In this document: piece by piece, positions 31,761-42,406 of the stretch
How positions within the stretch are numbered: position 1 is the stretch's first letter
How the letters are laid out: every line of letters begins with the position of its first letter
DNA from: Gammaproteobacteria bacterium
GTDB taxonomy: Bacteria > Pseudomonadota > Gammaproteobacteria > Steroidobacterales > PWYM01
DNA length: 42,406 nucleotides
NCBI GenBank assembly: GCA_003567855.1
Contig: PWYM01000266.1
Coordinates: 1-42,406 of the forward strand
Direction: 5' to 3'
Notes under the pieces: model-generated
The model's database searches: none
The model's input: the letters and a program-made list of their open reading frames with translations, nothing else
Told to the model about the DNA's origin: nothing
Program-made: the position numbers and the translations under genes

Positions 31761-33596
31761 ATGACCGAGGCCCTGATGTCCGCCCGCACCGTTGCCGCCG
31801 CCCATGCGCGGCTCGTCGTGCTGTTGCTCGCCATAGCGCTTTGCGCACTTCCTGCCGCAGTCGTCGCCGACGACCGTGAGACGCTGCACGAGTTCTTCGA
31901 CCGCGTGATCGAAGAGCGCGGCGAGCTCAGCCCGCAGACGATGGCGTCGCGGCTGATCGGTACCGAGCGCGAGGCACAGTTCCTCGGCCGGCTCGATATT
32001 CCGTCGGTGGCGCGCGAACGTGCGGAATATGATCTTGCACGTCGTCACCGCGAGGAGCTTCGCCGTTTCGAACGCGATGCGCTCGAGGGTCAGGACGCAC
32101 TCTCGTATGACATCATGAAATGGCAGCTCGAACAGCAGCTTGCCGGCGAGCGCTTCATGTGGCACGACTATCCGGTCAACCAGCTGATGGCGGTGCACAA
32201 CATGCTGCCCGGCTTCATGACCGGCTCGCACCCGCTGCGAAACGAGGAAGACCTCGACTTCTACCTGCAGCGACTCGAACAGTTTCCGGCAGTATTCGAG
32301 GGCACCGTCGAGGTCGTGAAGCACCGTGTCGAGCGCGGTATCGTGCCACCGCGGTTCGCGGTCGAGAAGACGATCCGCGACAGCCGCCTGTTCATCGACG
32401 ACCCGGCCGAAGAGAATCCGCTGGTCGTCGAACCCGTCGCCGAAGTCGACCGCACCGGGACGATCACCGGCGAACGCCGTGACGGCATGGTCGCGGAACT
32501 CGCCGACGCGGTGGAAGCCCACGTATTCCCTGCCTACCGTACGTTGATCGAGTATCTCGAGGCGCTGCTCGATGATGCCGATTCCGATGACGGCGTCTGG
32601 CGCCTGCCCGATGGCGATGAGTACTACACTTGGCTGCTGCGCGACCACACAACCACGGACCTCGATGCCGATTTCATCCACGGGTTCGGGCTCGAGGAGG
32701 TCGAACGCATCGAGGGGGAGATGCACGAGATCCTCTGCGACGAGGGCTACTGCGAGGGCACCGTGGGTGAGCGCATGATGGCGCTGAACCAGGAGGAGCG
32801 TTTCCTGTTCGAAGACAGCGACGAGGGGCGCCGCCAGATCATCGAGGCCTACTCCGAAATCGTCGAGGAAATCGAGCAGGGGCTTGACGGCTGGTTCCAC
32901 GACGGCCCGGTCGGCGAAGTCGAGGTGCGCCGTGTGCCGGAGTATCGTGAGGCGACCGCGTTCGGCGCATTCTATTCGCGCCCACCGGCGGATCTGTCGC
33001 GGCCGGGGGTGTTCTTCGCGAACCTGCGGTCAGTCGAGGAACATCCGCGCTTCGGACTGCGTACGCTCGCCTACCACGAGGCGATACCGGGACATCACCT
33101 GCAGATCACGCGCATGCAGGCAATGGAAGACGTACCGGATTTCCGCCGTTCGGTGCGCCTGCACGCGCATGCCGAGGGCTGGGCGCTGTACGCCGAGAAA
33201 CTCGCGTGGGAGATGGGTTTCCACGAGGATCCCTACGACAACCTCGGCCGCCTTCAGGCGGAGCTTTTCCGCGCGGTACGGCTGGTCGTCGACACGGGAA
33301 TGCACCACCTGCGCTGGACGCGCGAAGAGGGCATCGACTACATGCACCGCATCACCGGCATGCCGATGAGCGACGTCGTCGCGGAAATCGAGCGCTACCT
33401 GGTGATTCCCGGGCAGGCCACGGCCTTCAAGATCGGCATGACACGACTCGAGCGCATGCGCGAACGCGCCGCTGAGGCGCTGGGCGACGACTTCGACATC
33501 CGCGACTTCCACCGCGTCGTGCTCGACAATGGCGCGATGCCACTCGAGATTCTCGACGGCGTCGTCGACGACTGGGTCGAGGGCGAAACCACTTGA
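31761..33596 (+). CDS. DUF885 family protein (putative secreted metallopeptidase)
   Basis: Signal peptide, then ...LRTLAYHEAIPGHHLQITRMQ...HAHAEGWALYAEKLAWEMG. Confidence 0.9.
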   Translation: MTEALMSARTVAAAHARLVVLLLAIALCALPAAVVADDRETLHEFFDRVIEERGELSPQTMASRLIGTEREAQFLGRLDIPSVARERAEYDLARRHREELRRFERDALEGQDALSYDIMKWQLEQQLAGERFMWHDYPVNQLMAVHNMLPGFMTGSHPLRNEEDLDFYLQRLEQFPAVFEGTVEVVKHRVERGIVPPRFAVEKTIRDSRLFIDDPAEENPLVVEPVAEVDRTGTITGERRDGMVAELADAVEAHVFPAYRTLIEYLEALLDDADSDDGVWRLPDGDEYYTWLLRDHTTTDLDADFIHGFGLEEVERIEGEMHEILCDEGYCEGTVGERMMALNQEERFLFEDSDEGRRQIIEAYSEIVEEIEQGLDGWFHDGPVGEVEVRRVPEYREATAFGAFYSRPPADLSRPGVFFANLRSVEEHPRFGLRTLAYHEAIPGHHLQITRMQAMEDVPDFRRSVRLHAHAEGWALYAEKLAWEMGFHEDPYDNLGRLQAELFRAVRLVVDTGMHHLRWTREEGIDYMHRITGMPMSDVVAEIERYLVIPGQATAFKIGMTRLERMRERAAEALGDDFDIRDFHRVVLDNGAMPLEILDGVVDDWVEGETT

Positions 33597-33625
33597 AAGG
33601 GCTACGGCCCCGGAGGCAGTGCGTC

Positions 33626-34543
33626 ATGATCAGCCGCAATCGGTTCACCGCGGGTGTGGTTTTGCTTGCATTGCTGTTCGGTGCGGGATCGGCCGCCGGC
33701 GCACAGCCGACGGCGCCCGCTTTCACGACGCTCGAGGGTGAAGCGTTCGAACTGAGCCCGGGCAAGCCTGCGTACCTGAAGTTCTGGGCCTCGTGGTGTG
33801 GCACCTGCCTGCAGGAGATGCCGCACCTGCAGGGCGTGTACGAGCAATACGGCGACGACGTTCGCGTGGTGTCGATCAACCTCGGCGTCAATGACGACGT
33901 CGAGGCTATGGAAGAAGTCCGGCGCGAGTACGGACTCACGATGCCGATCGCGGTCGACGCATCGGGTGAGCTTGCAAAGACCTACGGGTTGATGGCCACC
34001 CCCTACCACGTGCTGCTCGACGCCGACCTCGAGGTGGTCTACAGGGGCTACCAGGCTTCACCCGAACTCGATCAGGCGATCATGCTGCTTGCTGACGGCC
34101 GACGCGACGCACTTCCGGAAGTCGCGATCGCTGAATCGGGCAACGGCGCCGACATCGACGTGGACTCCGAAGGCGTCACGGCGCTGTTTTTCCTCGCGAC
34201 CTGGTGCGACTGGTATCTCGAGGACTCGCGCCCGGCCATGGCGTCGAACTGCGTCGCCGCGCAGCATGCCGTCAACGCGCTGCAGGCGCGCTGGCCGGGG
34301 GTCGAGGTGATCGGCATCGCCTCGCGCCTGTGGACCAGCGACTCCGAACTCGACGAGTACCGCGACAAGTACGCCGTCGCGCATCCGCTCGTGATCGACA
34401 CGACCAACGCCTGGTTCATCGACCACGAGGTCAACCGCATTCCCACGCTGGTGATGATGAGCGACGGCGAGGTGGTCGCACGCGTCGAAGACTTCGAGCA
34501 GCGCGATGCGGTGCTCGCCGAGGTCGCCCGCGTCGTCGACTGA
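33626..34543 (+). CDS. Secreted tandem thioredoxin-like (TlpA-type) protein
   Basis: Signal peptide; domain 1 YLKFWASWCGTCLQEMPHLQ; domain 2 ALFFLATWCDWY...VNRIPTLVMMSDGEVV; SD GGAGG upstream of ATG 33626. Confidence 0.85.
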   Translation: MISRNRFTAGVVLLALLFGAGSAAGAQPTAPAFTTLEGEAFELSPGKPAYLKFWASWCGTCLQEMPHLQGVYEQYGDDVRVVSINLGVNDDVEAMEEVRREYGLTMPIAVDASGELAKTYGLMATPYHVLLDADLEVVYRGYQASPELDQAIMLLADGRRDALPEVAIAESGNGADIDVDSEGVTALFFLATWCDWYLEDSRPAMASNCVAAQHAVNALQARWPGVEVIGIASRLWTSDSELDEYRDKYAVAHPLVIDTTNAWFIDHEVNRIPTLVMMSDGEVVARVEDFEQRDAVLAEVARVVD

Positions 34544-34553
34544 CAGCGTAGTC

Positions 34554-36674
34554 TCAATCCTCGAGCAGCCACCGCTCCAGCCAGTCGGCCACCTCGCCAT
34601 AGAAGTGTCGGCTCTCCGGCCCGCGCATGATCCAGTGGTCCTGGTCGGGGTAGACGAGCAGGCGGCTCTTGATCTGCTGGCGCTGCAGCGCGGTCCAGAA
34701 CTCAAGCGTATTGGCGAGTGGCACACGCTCGTCCTTCATGCCGACGGTGACCAGTACCGGTGTCTGCCACTCGTCTGCGTAGCGGATCGGGTTCTGGTCG
34801 GCCCAGACCTCGGGGATGCGCCACGGCGGCCCGCCCATGTTGGCCTCGCGGTGGTAGACCGCGTCGCTGGTGCCCCACTGGGTCTCGAGGTTCACAAGCC
34901 CGGCGTGGCTGACGAGACACCGGTAGCGGTCGGTGACCGACAGCATCCAGTTCGCGAGATGTCCGCCGTAGCTCGCGCCGCCGGCGCACTGGCGTGAGCC
35001 GTCGATGAACGCGAAACGCTCGATCGCGACGTCGGCGGCCGCGTTGATCTCCTCGGCCGGGCCGCGCAGCGGGTCGCCCTGGATGCCGCGGGCGAAGGCT
35101 TCGCCAAAGCCCGTGGAGCCGGTGTAGTTGGTCAGCAGCACCACGTAATCGCTGCCGGCGAGCAGGTGGTAATTCCAGCGCAGGAAGAAGAAGTCGCGCC
35201 ACATCGTATGCGGCCCGCCGTGCATCAGCACCAGCAGCGGGTACTGGCGGTCGGGCTCGAAGCCGGCCGGGCGCACCAGCATGTTGTGAATGCGTGTGCC
35301 GTCCTCGCGGTCGAACCAGAAGTGTTCGGGTTCGGCCATGTCGAGCCCGGCGCGCGCATCGGCGGTGAACTCGGTGAGCACGGTGTGCTGTCCGGCATCG
35401 GGACGTATGCGCACGGCCTCGGCGGGACTCACCGAACTCTGGAACAGTGCGACCAGCACGGTGTCTTCAGCTTCGGGTGCGGCCGCAAGGCCGGTGTATA
35501 TTCCGCTGTCCATGTCGAACGCGAGCGACGCGTCGCCGCCTTCTGCATCTGCGCGGTAGACCTTTACGTGACCGGCGTCCTCGCCGAGCAGGTAGACGTC
35601 GCGGCCGTTGGCGGCGATCGCGTACTCAAGCACGCGCCGGGCGTCGGGCAGTTCGATCTCGGCGCGCTTCGAGGCATCCGGCCCGTCCAGTATCGCGAGC
35701 CGCGCGGCGTTGTAGACCCAATCGGTGCGAGGGCCGCGCAGTGCGTAGAGGTGTTCGCCGTCGGGGCTGAAACGCGGATGCGACCAGGAGTCGCCCGCCT
35801 CGTGCGTGTCGTCACCGGTCAGGCGCTCGGGTTCACCGCCGTCGGCCGATACGCGCCACAGGTCGTTGTGCGTGTAGTCGAATGCGAAGCGGTCGCGGTT
35901 GTCGCTGGCGACGAAGACCAGCGAGTCGCCGTCGGGCGCCCACACCGCGTCGAGTTCGGTATCACTGGCGGTGCGCCGCCCGTCGTAGCCCTCGCGCGCG
36001 ACGAGGTCGGTGCCTGCGAGCAGGTCGACGGCCTCGTCCTCGCCAATCATCTGCACGAGCAGCCGCGGCTGGTAGTCGTCGAGCCAGCGGTTCCAGTTGC
36101 GGATCGGGAATCCATCATAGGCGCGCACGTTGTAGTCGCGCGCGTCCTCGTCATCGTGGATCTCGCGGCTGTCCTCGTCGTCGATCGCGTCCCGGTGGAT
36201 ATCGCTTGTGAACGCGATTCGTTCGCCGTCGGGCGAAAACCGGGGGTTTCGTGCCCCGGTGCGGATCGACGTGACCCGCCGCGCTTCGCCGCCGCGCGCG
36301 ATGTCGAGTACGTAGACCTGTGCGGCATCGTCGCCGTCACGGGTTGCGGTGAACGCGATGCGGGTGCCGCCGGGACTCCAGGTGACGCCGGACTCGGTGC
36401 CCCGGGCGTGCGTGAGCTGCCGTGGTGGCTCGCTGGCGTCGGTCGCGACCAGCCAGAGGTGGCTTTCGGACTCGTCCGGGTCGTACGCGGGCCGGCTCAC
36501 GGCCACCACGGCGTGCCGGCCGTCCGGGGTGATTTGCGGGCTGCTGGTGCGCGGCATCAGCCAGAGGTTCTCGTGGGTGATCGGGCGGGCCTCGTCGTCG
36601 GTGGAGGCGGTGGAGGCGGCGGCAAGGCCGGCGAGGGTCAGCAGCAGCAACATGGCAGCGCGTGGTCGGGTCAT
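34554..36674 (-). CDS. S9 family prolyl oligopeptidase-like peptidase, secreted
   Basis: Beta-propeller repeats (PRFSPDGERIAFTS); LVLMHGGPHTMWRDFFFLRWNYHLLA; catalytic GASYGGHLANWM. Confidence 0.93.
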   Translation of the reverse strand: MTRPRAAMLLLLTLAGLAAASTASTDDEARPITHENLWLMPRTSSPQITPDGRHAVVAVSRPAYDPDESESHLWLVATDASEPPRQLTHARGTESGVTWSPGGTRIAFTATRDGDDAAQVYVLDIARGGEARRVTSIRTGARNPRFSPDGERIAFTSDIHRDAIDDEDSREIHDDEDARDYNVRAYDGFPIRNWNRWLDDYQPRLLVQMIGEDEAVDLLAGTDLVAREGYDGRRTASDTELDAVWAPDGDSLVFVASDNRDRFAFDYTHNDLWRVSADGGEPERLTGDDTHEAGDSWSHPRFSPDGEHLYALRGPRTDWVYNAARLAILDGPDASKRAEIELPDARRVLEYAIAANGRDVYLLGEDAGHVKVYRADAEGGDASLAFDMDSGIYTGLAAAPEAEDTVLVALFQSSVSPAEAVRIRPDAGQHTVLTEFTADARAGLDMAEPEHFWFDREDGTRIHNMLVRPAGFEPDRQYPLLVLMHGGPHTMWRDFFFLRWNYHLLAGSDYVVLLTNYTGSTGFGEAFARGIQGDPLRGPAEEINAAADVAIERFAFIDGSRQCAGGASYGGHLANWMLSVTDRYRCLVSHAGLVNLETQWGTSDAVYHREANMGGPPWRIPEVWADQNPIRYADEWQTPVLVTVGMKDERVPLANTLEFWTALQRQQIKSRLLVYPDQDHWIMRGPESRHFYGEVADWLERWLLED

Positions 36675-36776
36675 GGGTACCGGGCTCCTGTGCTTGGATC
36701 CGCGGTAGAAGGTGCCGTTTTCGCCGCCCCGGCGCAAACGCCCGGGCGCGCGGTTCGGCGGGGCCGAACACGGCAT

Positions 36777-36804
36777 TTGACACCCATCGGCAACGCGGTA
36801 GACT
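36777..36804 (+). promoter_or_regulatory. Candidate tRNA-Val promoter TTGACA-N16-TAGACT
   Basis: Near-consensus -35, -10 about 19 nt upstream of the tRNA 5' end. Confidence 0.65.
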
Positions 36805-36822
36805 TCCCGCCTCTGTCGCTAC

Positions 36823-36899
36823 AGGCGCGTAGCTCAGCTGGTTAGAGCACCACCTTGACATGGTGGGGGTCGTTGGTTCGAGTCCAATCGCGCCTACCA
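36823..36899 (+). tRNA. tRNA-Val (anticodon GAC)
   Basis: AGGCGCGTAGCTCAGCTGGTTAGAGCACCACCTTGACATGGTGGGGGTCGTTGGTTCGAGTCCAATCGCGCCTACCA; encoded CCA. Confidence 0.97.
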
Positions 36900-36907
36900 G
36901 ATCTCTC

Positions 36908-36937
36908 CCGGTACCGGCCCCTGCCGGCCGGTACCGG
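36908..36937 (+). other. Hairpin of two copies of palindrome CCGGTACCGG downstream of tRNA-Val
   Basis: CCGGTACCGGC (36908-36918) pairs perfectly with GCCGGTACCGG (36927-36937), 8-nt loop. Confidence 0.85.
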
Positions 36938-37136
36938 AGTTCCGGCGGTCCGCAGCCGGATGGGGCGACAGGCATCTCAGCGCTCGCAATCCCTTGTTGG
37001 CACGCCGTTTTGGCCGTAAAATCGCCGGTCTCCCCGGCGTGTGTCCGAGGGAGGCGAGCGGTCGGGCAGGCCGGCGCGTGGCGCACCCCAGCGGGCGCCG
37101 GGCGACCAGCGGCGGTCCGACCGTGTTGTTATCTGT

Positions 37137-37143
37137 AAGGAGG
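37137..37143 (+). promoter_or_regulatory. Shine-Dalgarno of infC (AAGGAGG), 8 nt before ATC start
   Basis: Direct reading. Confidence 0.8.
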
Positions 37144-37151
37144 ACCGACCT

Positions 37152-37670
37152 ATCGCCCAATCAAAGCGTGTGAGGCGCAATGATGAGATCACCGTCCCGC
37201 GCGTCCGTGTCATCGGCGCAAAAGGGGAGCAGGTGGGCATCATGACCATTCGCGATGCGCTGGAATTTGCTGCTGAATCGTCGCTCGACCTCGTCGAGGT
37301 CGCGCCCCAGTCCGACCCGCCCGTGTGCCGCGTCATGGACTTCGGCAAGTACCTCTTCGAGCAGAACAAGAAGGGTCAGGCGGCCAAGAAGAAGCAGAAG
37401 CAGATCCAGCTCAAGGAAGTGAAATTCCGGCCGGGCACGGACGAGGGGGACTACCAGGTCAAGCTGCGTAACCTCATCCGCTTCCTCTCCGGTGGCGACA
37501 AGGCCAAGGTCACGTTGCGCTTCAGGGGTCGGGAAATGGCCCACCAGGAACTCGGGCTTCAGCTGCTGCAGCGTGTGCAGGAAGACCTCGACGAGTACGG
37601 GACGGTAGAACAGCGGCCGAGCATGGAAGGCCGGCAGATGGTGATGGTGATCGGCCCGAAGAAGCGCTGA
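37152..37670 (+). CDS. infC: Translation initiation factor IF-3, probable ATC start
   Basis: ATCGCCCAATCAAAGCGTGTGAGG...: [33 protein letters not shown]...[24 protein letters not shown]; strong SD upstream of ATC. Confidence 0.93.
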   Translation: MAQSKRVRRNDEITVPRVRVIGAKGEQVGIMTIRDALEFAAESSLDLVEVAPQSDPPVCRVMDFGKYLFEQNKKGQAAKKKQKQIQLKEVKFRPGTDEGDYQVKLRNLIRFLSGGDKAKVTLRFRGREMAHQELGLQLLQRVQEDLDEYGTVEQRPSMEGRQMVMVIGPKKR

Positions 37671-37718
37671 TCACCGCGTAAACAAGCAATAAGTGTCGTG
37701 ATCGCGCGGGAACGCGCG

Positions 37719-37730
37719 GGGCGGCCGCCC
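37719..37730 (+). other. Palindrome GGGCGGCCGCCC within GC-rich infC-rpmI leader
   Basis: Perfect 12-bp self-complementary sequence flanked by CGCG repeats. Confidence 0.7.
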
Positions 37731-37780
37731 GCAGGGGCCACGTTGGCACCCGAACGGGTCATTTGAATAGGAGCAAGGCA

Positions 37781-37978
37781 ATGCCCAAGCTGAAGACGAA
37801 TCGCGGGGCCGCAAAGCGGTTCCGCCGGACCGGGAAGGGGGGCTTCAAGCGCGCCCAGTCCCACCTCAATCACATCCTGACGAAGAAGTCGCCCAAGCGT
37901 AAGCGCCAGCTGCGTCCCACGCAGCAGGTCGCCGAGTCGGATGTGAAGTCTGTGCGTCGCATGTTGCCGTACGCCTGA
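37781..37978 (+). CDS. rpmI: 50S ribosomal protein L35
   Basis: [45 protein letters not shown]. Confidence 0.97.
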   Translation: MPKLKTNRGAAKRFRRTGKGGFKRAQSHLNHILTKKSPKRKRQLRPTQQVAESDVKSVRRMLPYA

Positions 37979-37997
37979 TCAGAGGAGGTCCAGAACA

Positions 37998-39381
<1,384 letters not shown>

Positions 39382-39396
39382 CCCAGGGGCTGAGAG

Positions 39397-41778
39397 TTGA
39401 AGATTTCCGAAGCGTGGCTCAAGGCGCGGGTACCGCTGACGCACTCGGCCGACGCACTGGCCGAGCAGCTCACGATGGCAGGACTCGAGGTCGATGCGGT
39501 CGAGCCGATCCACGCCGGTTTCAGCGACGTGGTCGTCGCTGAACTCGTCGAGGTCGAGCCGCACCCCGATGCCGACAAGCTGCGCGTGTGCCGCGTCGAC
39601 GCCGGCGATGGCGGCGAGCTGCTGCAGATCGTGTGTGGCGCCCCCAATGCGCGCAAGGGACTGAAGTCCGCACTCGCGAAGGTCGGCGGCAGGCTGCCCG
39701 GCGGCATGAAGATCAAGAAGGCGAAGCTGCGCGGTGTGGCCTCGACGGGCATGCTCTGCTCGGGCCGCGAACTCGAGCTCGACGGCGACGCCGCCGGAAT
39801 CATCGAGCTGCCCGCTGACGCGCCCGTCGGCATGGATGTCGCCGAGCTGCTCGGGCTATCCGACCACGTCATCGACGTGGACCTCACCCCGAACCGGGGT
39901 GACTGTTTCAGCGTGCTCGGGGTCGCGCGCGAACTCGCCGCGCTGAACGACACCGACACCACCCCGCCGGAGACTTCACCGGTACGCGCCACCGTCACCG
40001 ACACCTTTCCGGTGAAGCTCGACGCGCCTGACGCGTGCCCGAGGTTTGCCGGCCGCGTGCTGCGCGGTATCCGGCCGGACGCCCGCTCACCGCTGTGGCT
40101 GGTCGAGCGCCTGCGCCGTGCCGGGGTACGCAGTATCGATCCCGTGGTCGATGTCACCAACTACGTGATGCTCGAGCTCGGCCAGCCCCTGCACGCCTAC
40201 GACCTGGCGAAGCTTGACGGCCATATCGCGGTGCGCCTGGCTGCGCCGAATGAAAAGCTCGTGCTGCTCGACGGCCGTGAGATCGCGCTGGACCCGGACA
40301 TGCTCGTGATAGCCGATGCCCGCGGTCCCGTCGGGCTCGCCGGCGTCATGGGGGGCGAGGGCAGCGGCGTTACGGACGCGACGGTCGACGTTTTCCTCGA
40401 GGGCGCGCATTTCGCGCCGCACGCGATCGCCGGACGCGCGCGCCGTCTCGGCCTGCACACTGATGCTTCGGTGCGCTTCGAGCGCGGCGTCGACCCGCAA
40501 CTGCCGGCGCTCGCGGTCGAGTACGCGGCGCGGCTTATTCTCGACATCGCCGGGGGCGACGCCGGCCCGACGGAAGTCACCGAAGCGGTGAAGCACCTGC
40601 CGGCGCGTGAGCCCGTTTCGCTGCGGCGCGCACGGCTGGCCAGGCTGCTCGGCGTCACGTTGCCGGATGCCGAGGTGCAACGCATCTTCATGCGGCTGGG
40701 CATGGCGGTGGAGACGATCGACGAAGGCTGGCGCGTGACGCCACCGAGCCACCGTTTCGATATCGCCATCGAGGAAGACCTTGTCGAGGAGGTCGCGCGC
40801 ATCCACGGCTACGATGCGATCCCGCGCACGCCGGAGCAGGCGACGATGCGGATCCTCGCCGCGACCGAAACGCGGCTGCCGCTGGCGCGCGTGCGCCACG
40901 CGCTCGTCGACCGGGGCTGGCAGGAGGCGATCACCTACAGCTTCGTCGACGACGCGCTGCAGCAGCGTTTCCTGCCCGGTACAGAAGCGATTGCGCTGTC
41001 GAACCCGATCTCCTCGGAGATGAACGTGATGCGCATGTCGCTGTGGCCGGGTCTGTCGCAGGCCGCCGCTGACAACGTCGCGCGCCAGCAGGGCCGGGTG
41101 CGGCTGTTCGAGTGCGGTCACTGTTTCGAGCGCACCGCCGACGGTGTGTGCGAACCGGGGCGCGTCGCCGGTATCGCGCTGGGTAACGCGCGCCCCGAGC
41201 AGTGGGACCTGCCCGACCGCGCGGTTGATTTCTACGACGCGAAAGCCGACGTGGAGGCGCTGCTCGCGCTGGGCGGCCCGGGCCGCGAGGCGCGCTTCGT
41301 CGCCGACAGCCACCCGGCACTCCATCCCGGGCAGAGCGCACGCGTGGAGTGCGACGGCGCCGCCGTCGGCTGGCTCGGCACGCTGCACCCGGAACTCGCA
41401 CGCTGGCTCGACCTGTCCGGTGCACCGGTCGTGTTTGAGCTCGACCTTGCTGCGGTGCAGCAGGCGGTGGTGCCGTGGCAGCAGCCGGTCTCACGCTTTC
41501 CGGCGGTGCGGCGCGACCTCGCGGTGCTGGTCGCCGAAGACATGCCCGTCGACGCCGTCGTCAGCTGCGCGCGCGAGGCGGCAGGCACGCTGCTGCACGC
41601 GCTGCGGGTGTTCGACGTCTATCGCGGTCCAAAGCTTGAATCCGGTAGCAAAAGCATAGCTTTAGGCTTGATTTTGCAGGCATCTTCGCGCACTCTTACC
41701 GACGCTGACGTGGAACAGTGCACCGACGCGGTAGTGGCCGCACTGCAACAGACCCTGGGCGCCAGAATAAGAGACTGA
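39397..41778 (+). CDS. pheT: Phenylalanine-tRNA ligase beta subunit
   Basis: TTG start; 793 aa; [57 protein letters not shown]. Confidence 0.97.
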   Translation: MKISEAWLKARVPLTHSADALAEQLTMAGLEVDAVEPIHAGFSDVVVAELVEVEPHPDADKLRVCRVDAGDGGELLQIVCGAPNARKGLKSALAKVGGRLPGGMKIKKAKLRGVASTGMLCSGRELELDGDAAGIIELPADAPVGMDVAELLGLSDHVIDVDLTPNRGDCFSVLGVARELAALNDTDTTPPETSPVRATVTDTFPVKLDAPDACPRFAGRVLRGIRPDARSPLWLVERLRRAGVRSIDPVVDVTNYVMLELGQPLHAYDLAKLDGHIAVRLAAPNEKLVLLDGREIALDPDMLVIADARGPVGLAGVMGGEGSGVTDATVDVFLEGAHFAPHAIAGRARRLGLHTDASVRFERGVDPQLPALAVEYAARLILDIAGGDAGPTEVTEAVKHLPAREPVSLRRARLARLLGVTLPDAEVQRIFMRLGMAVETIDEGWRVTPPSHRFDIAIEEDLVEEVARIHGYDAIPRTPEQATMRILAATETRLPLARVRHALVDRGWQEAITYSFVDDALQQRFLPGTEAIALSNPISSEMNVMRMSLWPGLSQAAADNVARQQGRVRLFECGHCFERTADGVCEPGRVAGIALGNARPEQWDLPDRAVDFYDAKADVEALLALGGPGREARFVADSHPALHPGQSARVECDGAAVGWLGTLHPELARWLDLSGAPVVFELDLAAVQQAVVPWQQPVSRFPAVRRDLAVLVAEDMPVDAVVSCAREAAGTLLHALRVFDVYRGPKLESGSKSIALGLILQASSRTLTDADVEQCTDAVVAALQQTLGARIRD

Positions 41779-41782
41779 ACGC

Positions 41783-42097
41783 ATGGCACTCACCAAGGCG
41801 GACATGGCCGAGTCGCTGTTCAACGAACTCGGGCTGAACAAGCGTGAGGCCCGCGAGCTGGTCGACACGTTCTTCGAGGACATGCGCAATGCCCTGGCCA
41901 GCGGCGAGCAGATCAAGCTCTCCGGCTTCGGCAATTTCGACCTGCGCGACAAGAACCAGCGCCCCGGCCGCAACCCCAAGACCGGGGAGGAAATTCCTAT
42001 CACCGCCCGCCGCGTGGTCACGTTCCGGCCGGGTCAGAAGCTCAAGGCGCGCGTCGAGGCCTACCGGGCGGAAGTTCATGCTCGAACCGGGGAATAA
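41783..42097 (+). CDS. ihfA: Integration host factor subunit alpha
   Basis: [92 protein letters not shown]. Confidence 0.97.
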   Translation: MALTKADMAESLFNELGLNKREARELVDTFFEDMRNALASGEQIKLSGFGNFDLRDKNQRPGRNPKTGEEIPITARRVVTFRPGQKLKARVEAYRAEVHARTGE

Positions 42098-42406
42098 CGA
42101 CGACCTTCCGCCGATCCCCGGGAAGCGCTATTTCACGATCGGCGAAGTCAGCGAGCTGTGTGCGGTGAAGCCGCACGTGCTGCGCTACTGGGAGCAGGAA
42201 TTTCCGCAGCTCAAGCCGGTCAAGCGCCGCGGCAACCGCCGCTACTACCAGCGCCAGGACGTGATGGTGATCCGCCAGATCCGCAGCCTGCTCTACGACG
42301 AGGGGTTCACGATCGGCGGCGCCCGCCAGCGTCTCGAGGGTGAAACCGCCCGCAGCGACATCTCCCAGAGCCAGCAGATCGTGCGCCAGCTGCGCACCGA
42401 GCTCGA
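42078..42406 (+). CDS. MerR family transcriptional regulator (truncated at window edge)
   Basis: [86 protein letters not shown]; overlaps ihfA 3' end by 20 nt. Confidence 0.92.
   Translation, partial: MLEPGNNDDLPPIPGKRYFTIGEVSELCAVKPHVLRYWEQEFPQLKPVKRRGNRRYYQRQDVMVIRQIRSLLYDEGFTIGGARQRLEGETARSDISQSQQIVRQLRTEL

Noticed and set aside
31545-32900. 451-aa minus-strand ORF opposite lipocalin/DUF885
   Set aside because: Antisense to confident CDSs; composition artefact of high GC.
35166-36845. 559-aa plus-strand ORF opposite the S9 peptidase
   Set aside because: Antisense shadow of a clear S9 peptidase gene; runs into tRNA-Val.

Overview
This 42.4 kb window is GC-rich, gene-dense gammaproteobacterial chromosome and is almost entirely core housekeeping sequence. 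I see no CRISPR array, transposase, integrase, phage gene, toxin-antitoxin pair or recognisable defence island. In order it contains: bolA(partial)-yciI on the minus strand; yciO, scpA, scpB and an rluB-type pseudouridine synthase; a minus-strand operon of six overlapping genes (mtaD, ubiG, gph/mupP-like HAD phosphatase, rmuC, squalene/phytoene-synthase-like protein, yciK-like SDR); gyrA-serC-pheA-hisC-aroA-cmk-rpsA-ihfB-lapA-lapB; a ComEA-like helix-hairpin-helix protein; galU; a small secreted protein; an EamA transporter; tRNA-Asn(GTT); a zinc alcohol dehydrogenase; a class I aminotransferase divergent from uvrB; Usp, NSS transporter, lipocalin, DUF885, a tandem TlpA-like protein and an S9 peptidase; tRNA-Val(GAC); infC-rpmI-rplT-pheS-pheT-ihfA; and a truncated MerR regulator. 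I found no convincing new multi-gene system. The items most worth a second look are: (1) a squalene/phytoene-synthase-fold protein that lacks the catalytic aspartate motifs, resembles NDUFAF6, and is translationally coupled to rmuC and yciK in the ubiG operon; (2) natural Ala at GyrA codon 83; (3) a GGGGTCGGACC direct/inverted repeat cluster in the mtaD/gyrA intergenic region; (4) a HAD phosphatase in the MupP syntenic position; (5) absence of tyrA and thrS from their usual positions; (6) several strong intergenic hairpins; (7) a two-domain TlpA-like protein with a degenerate second active site; (8) an uncharacterised 82-aa secreted protein. All assignments come from reading sequences and motifs; no database search was run.
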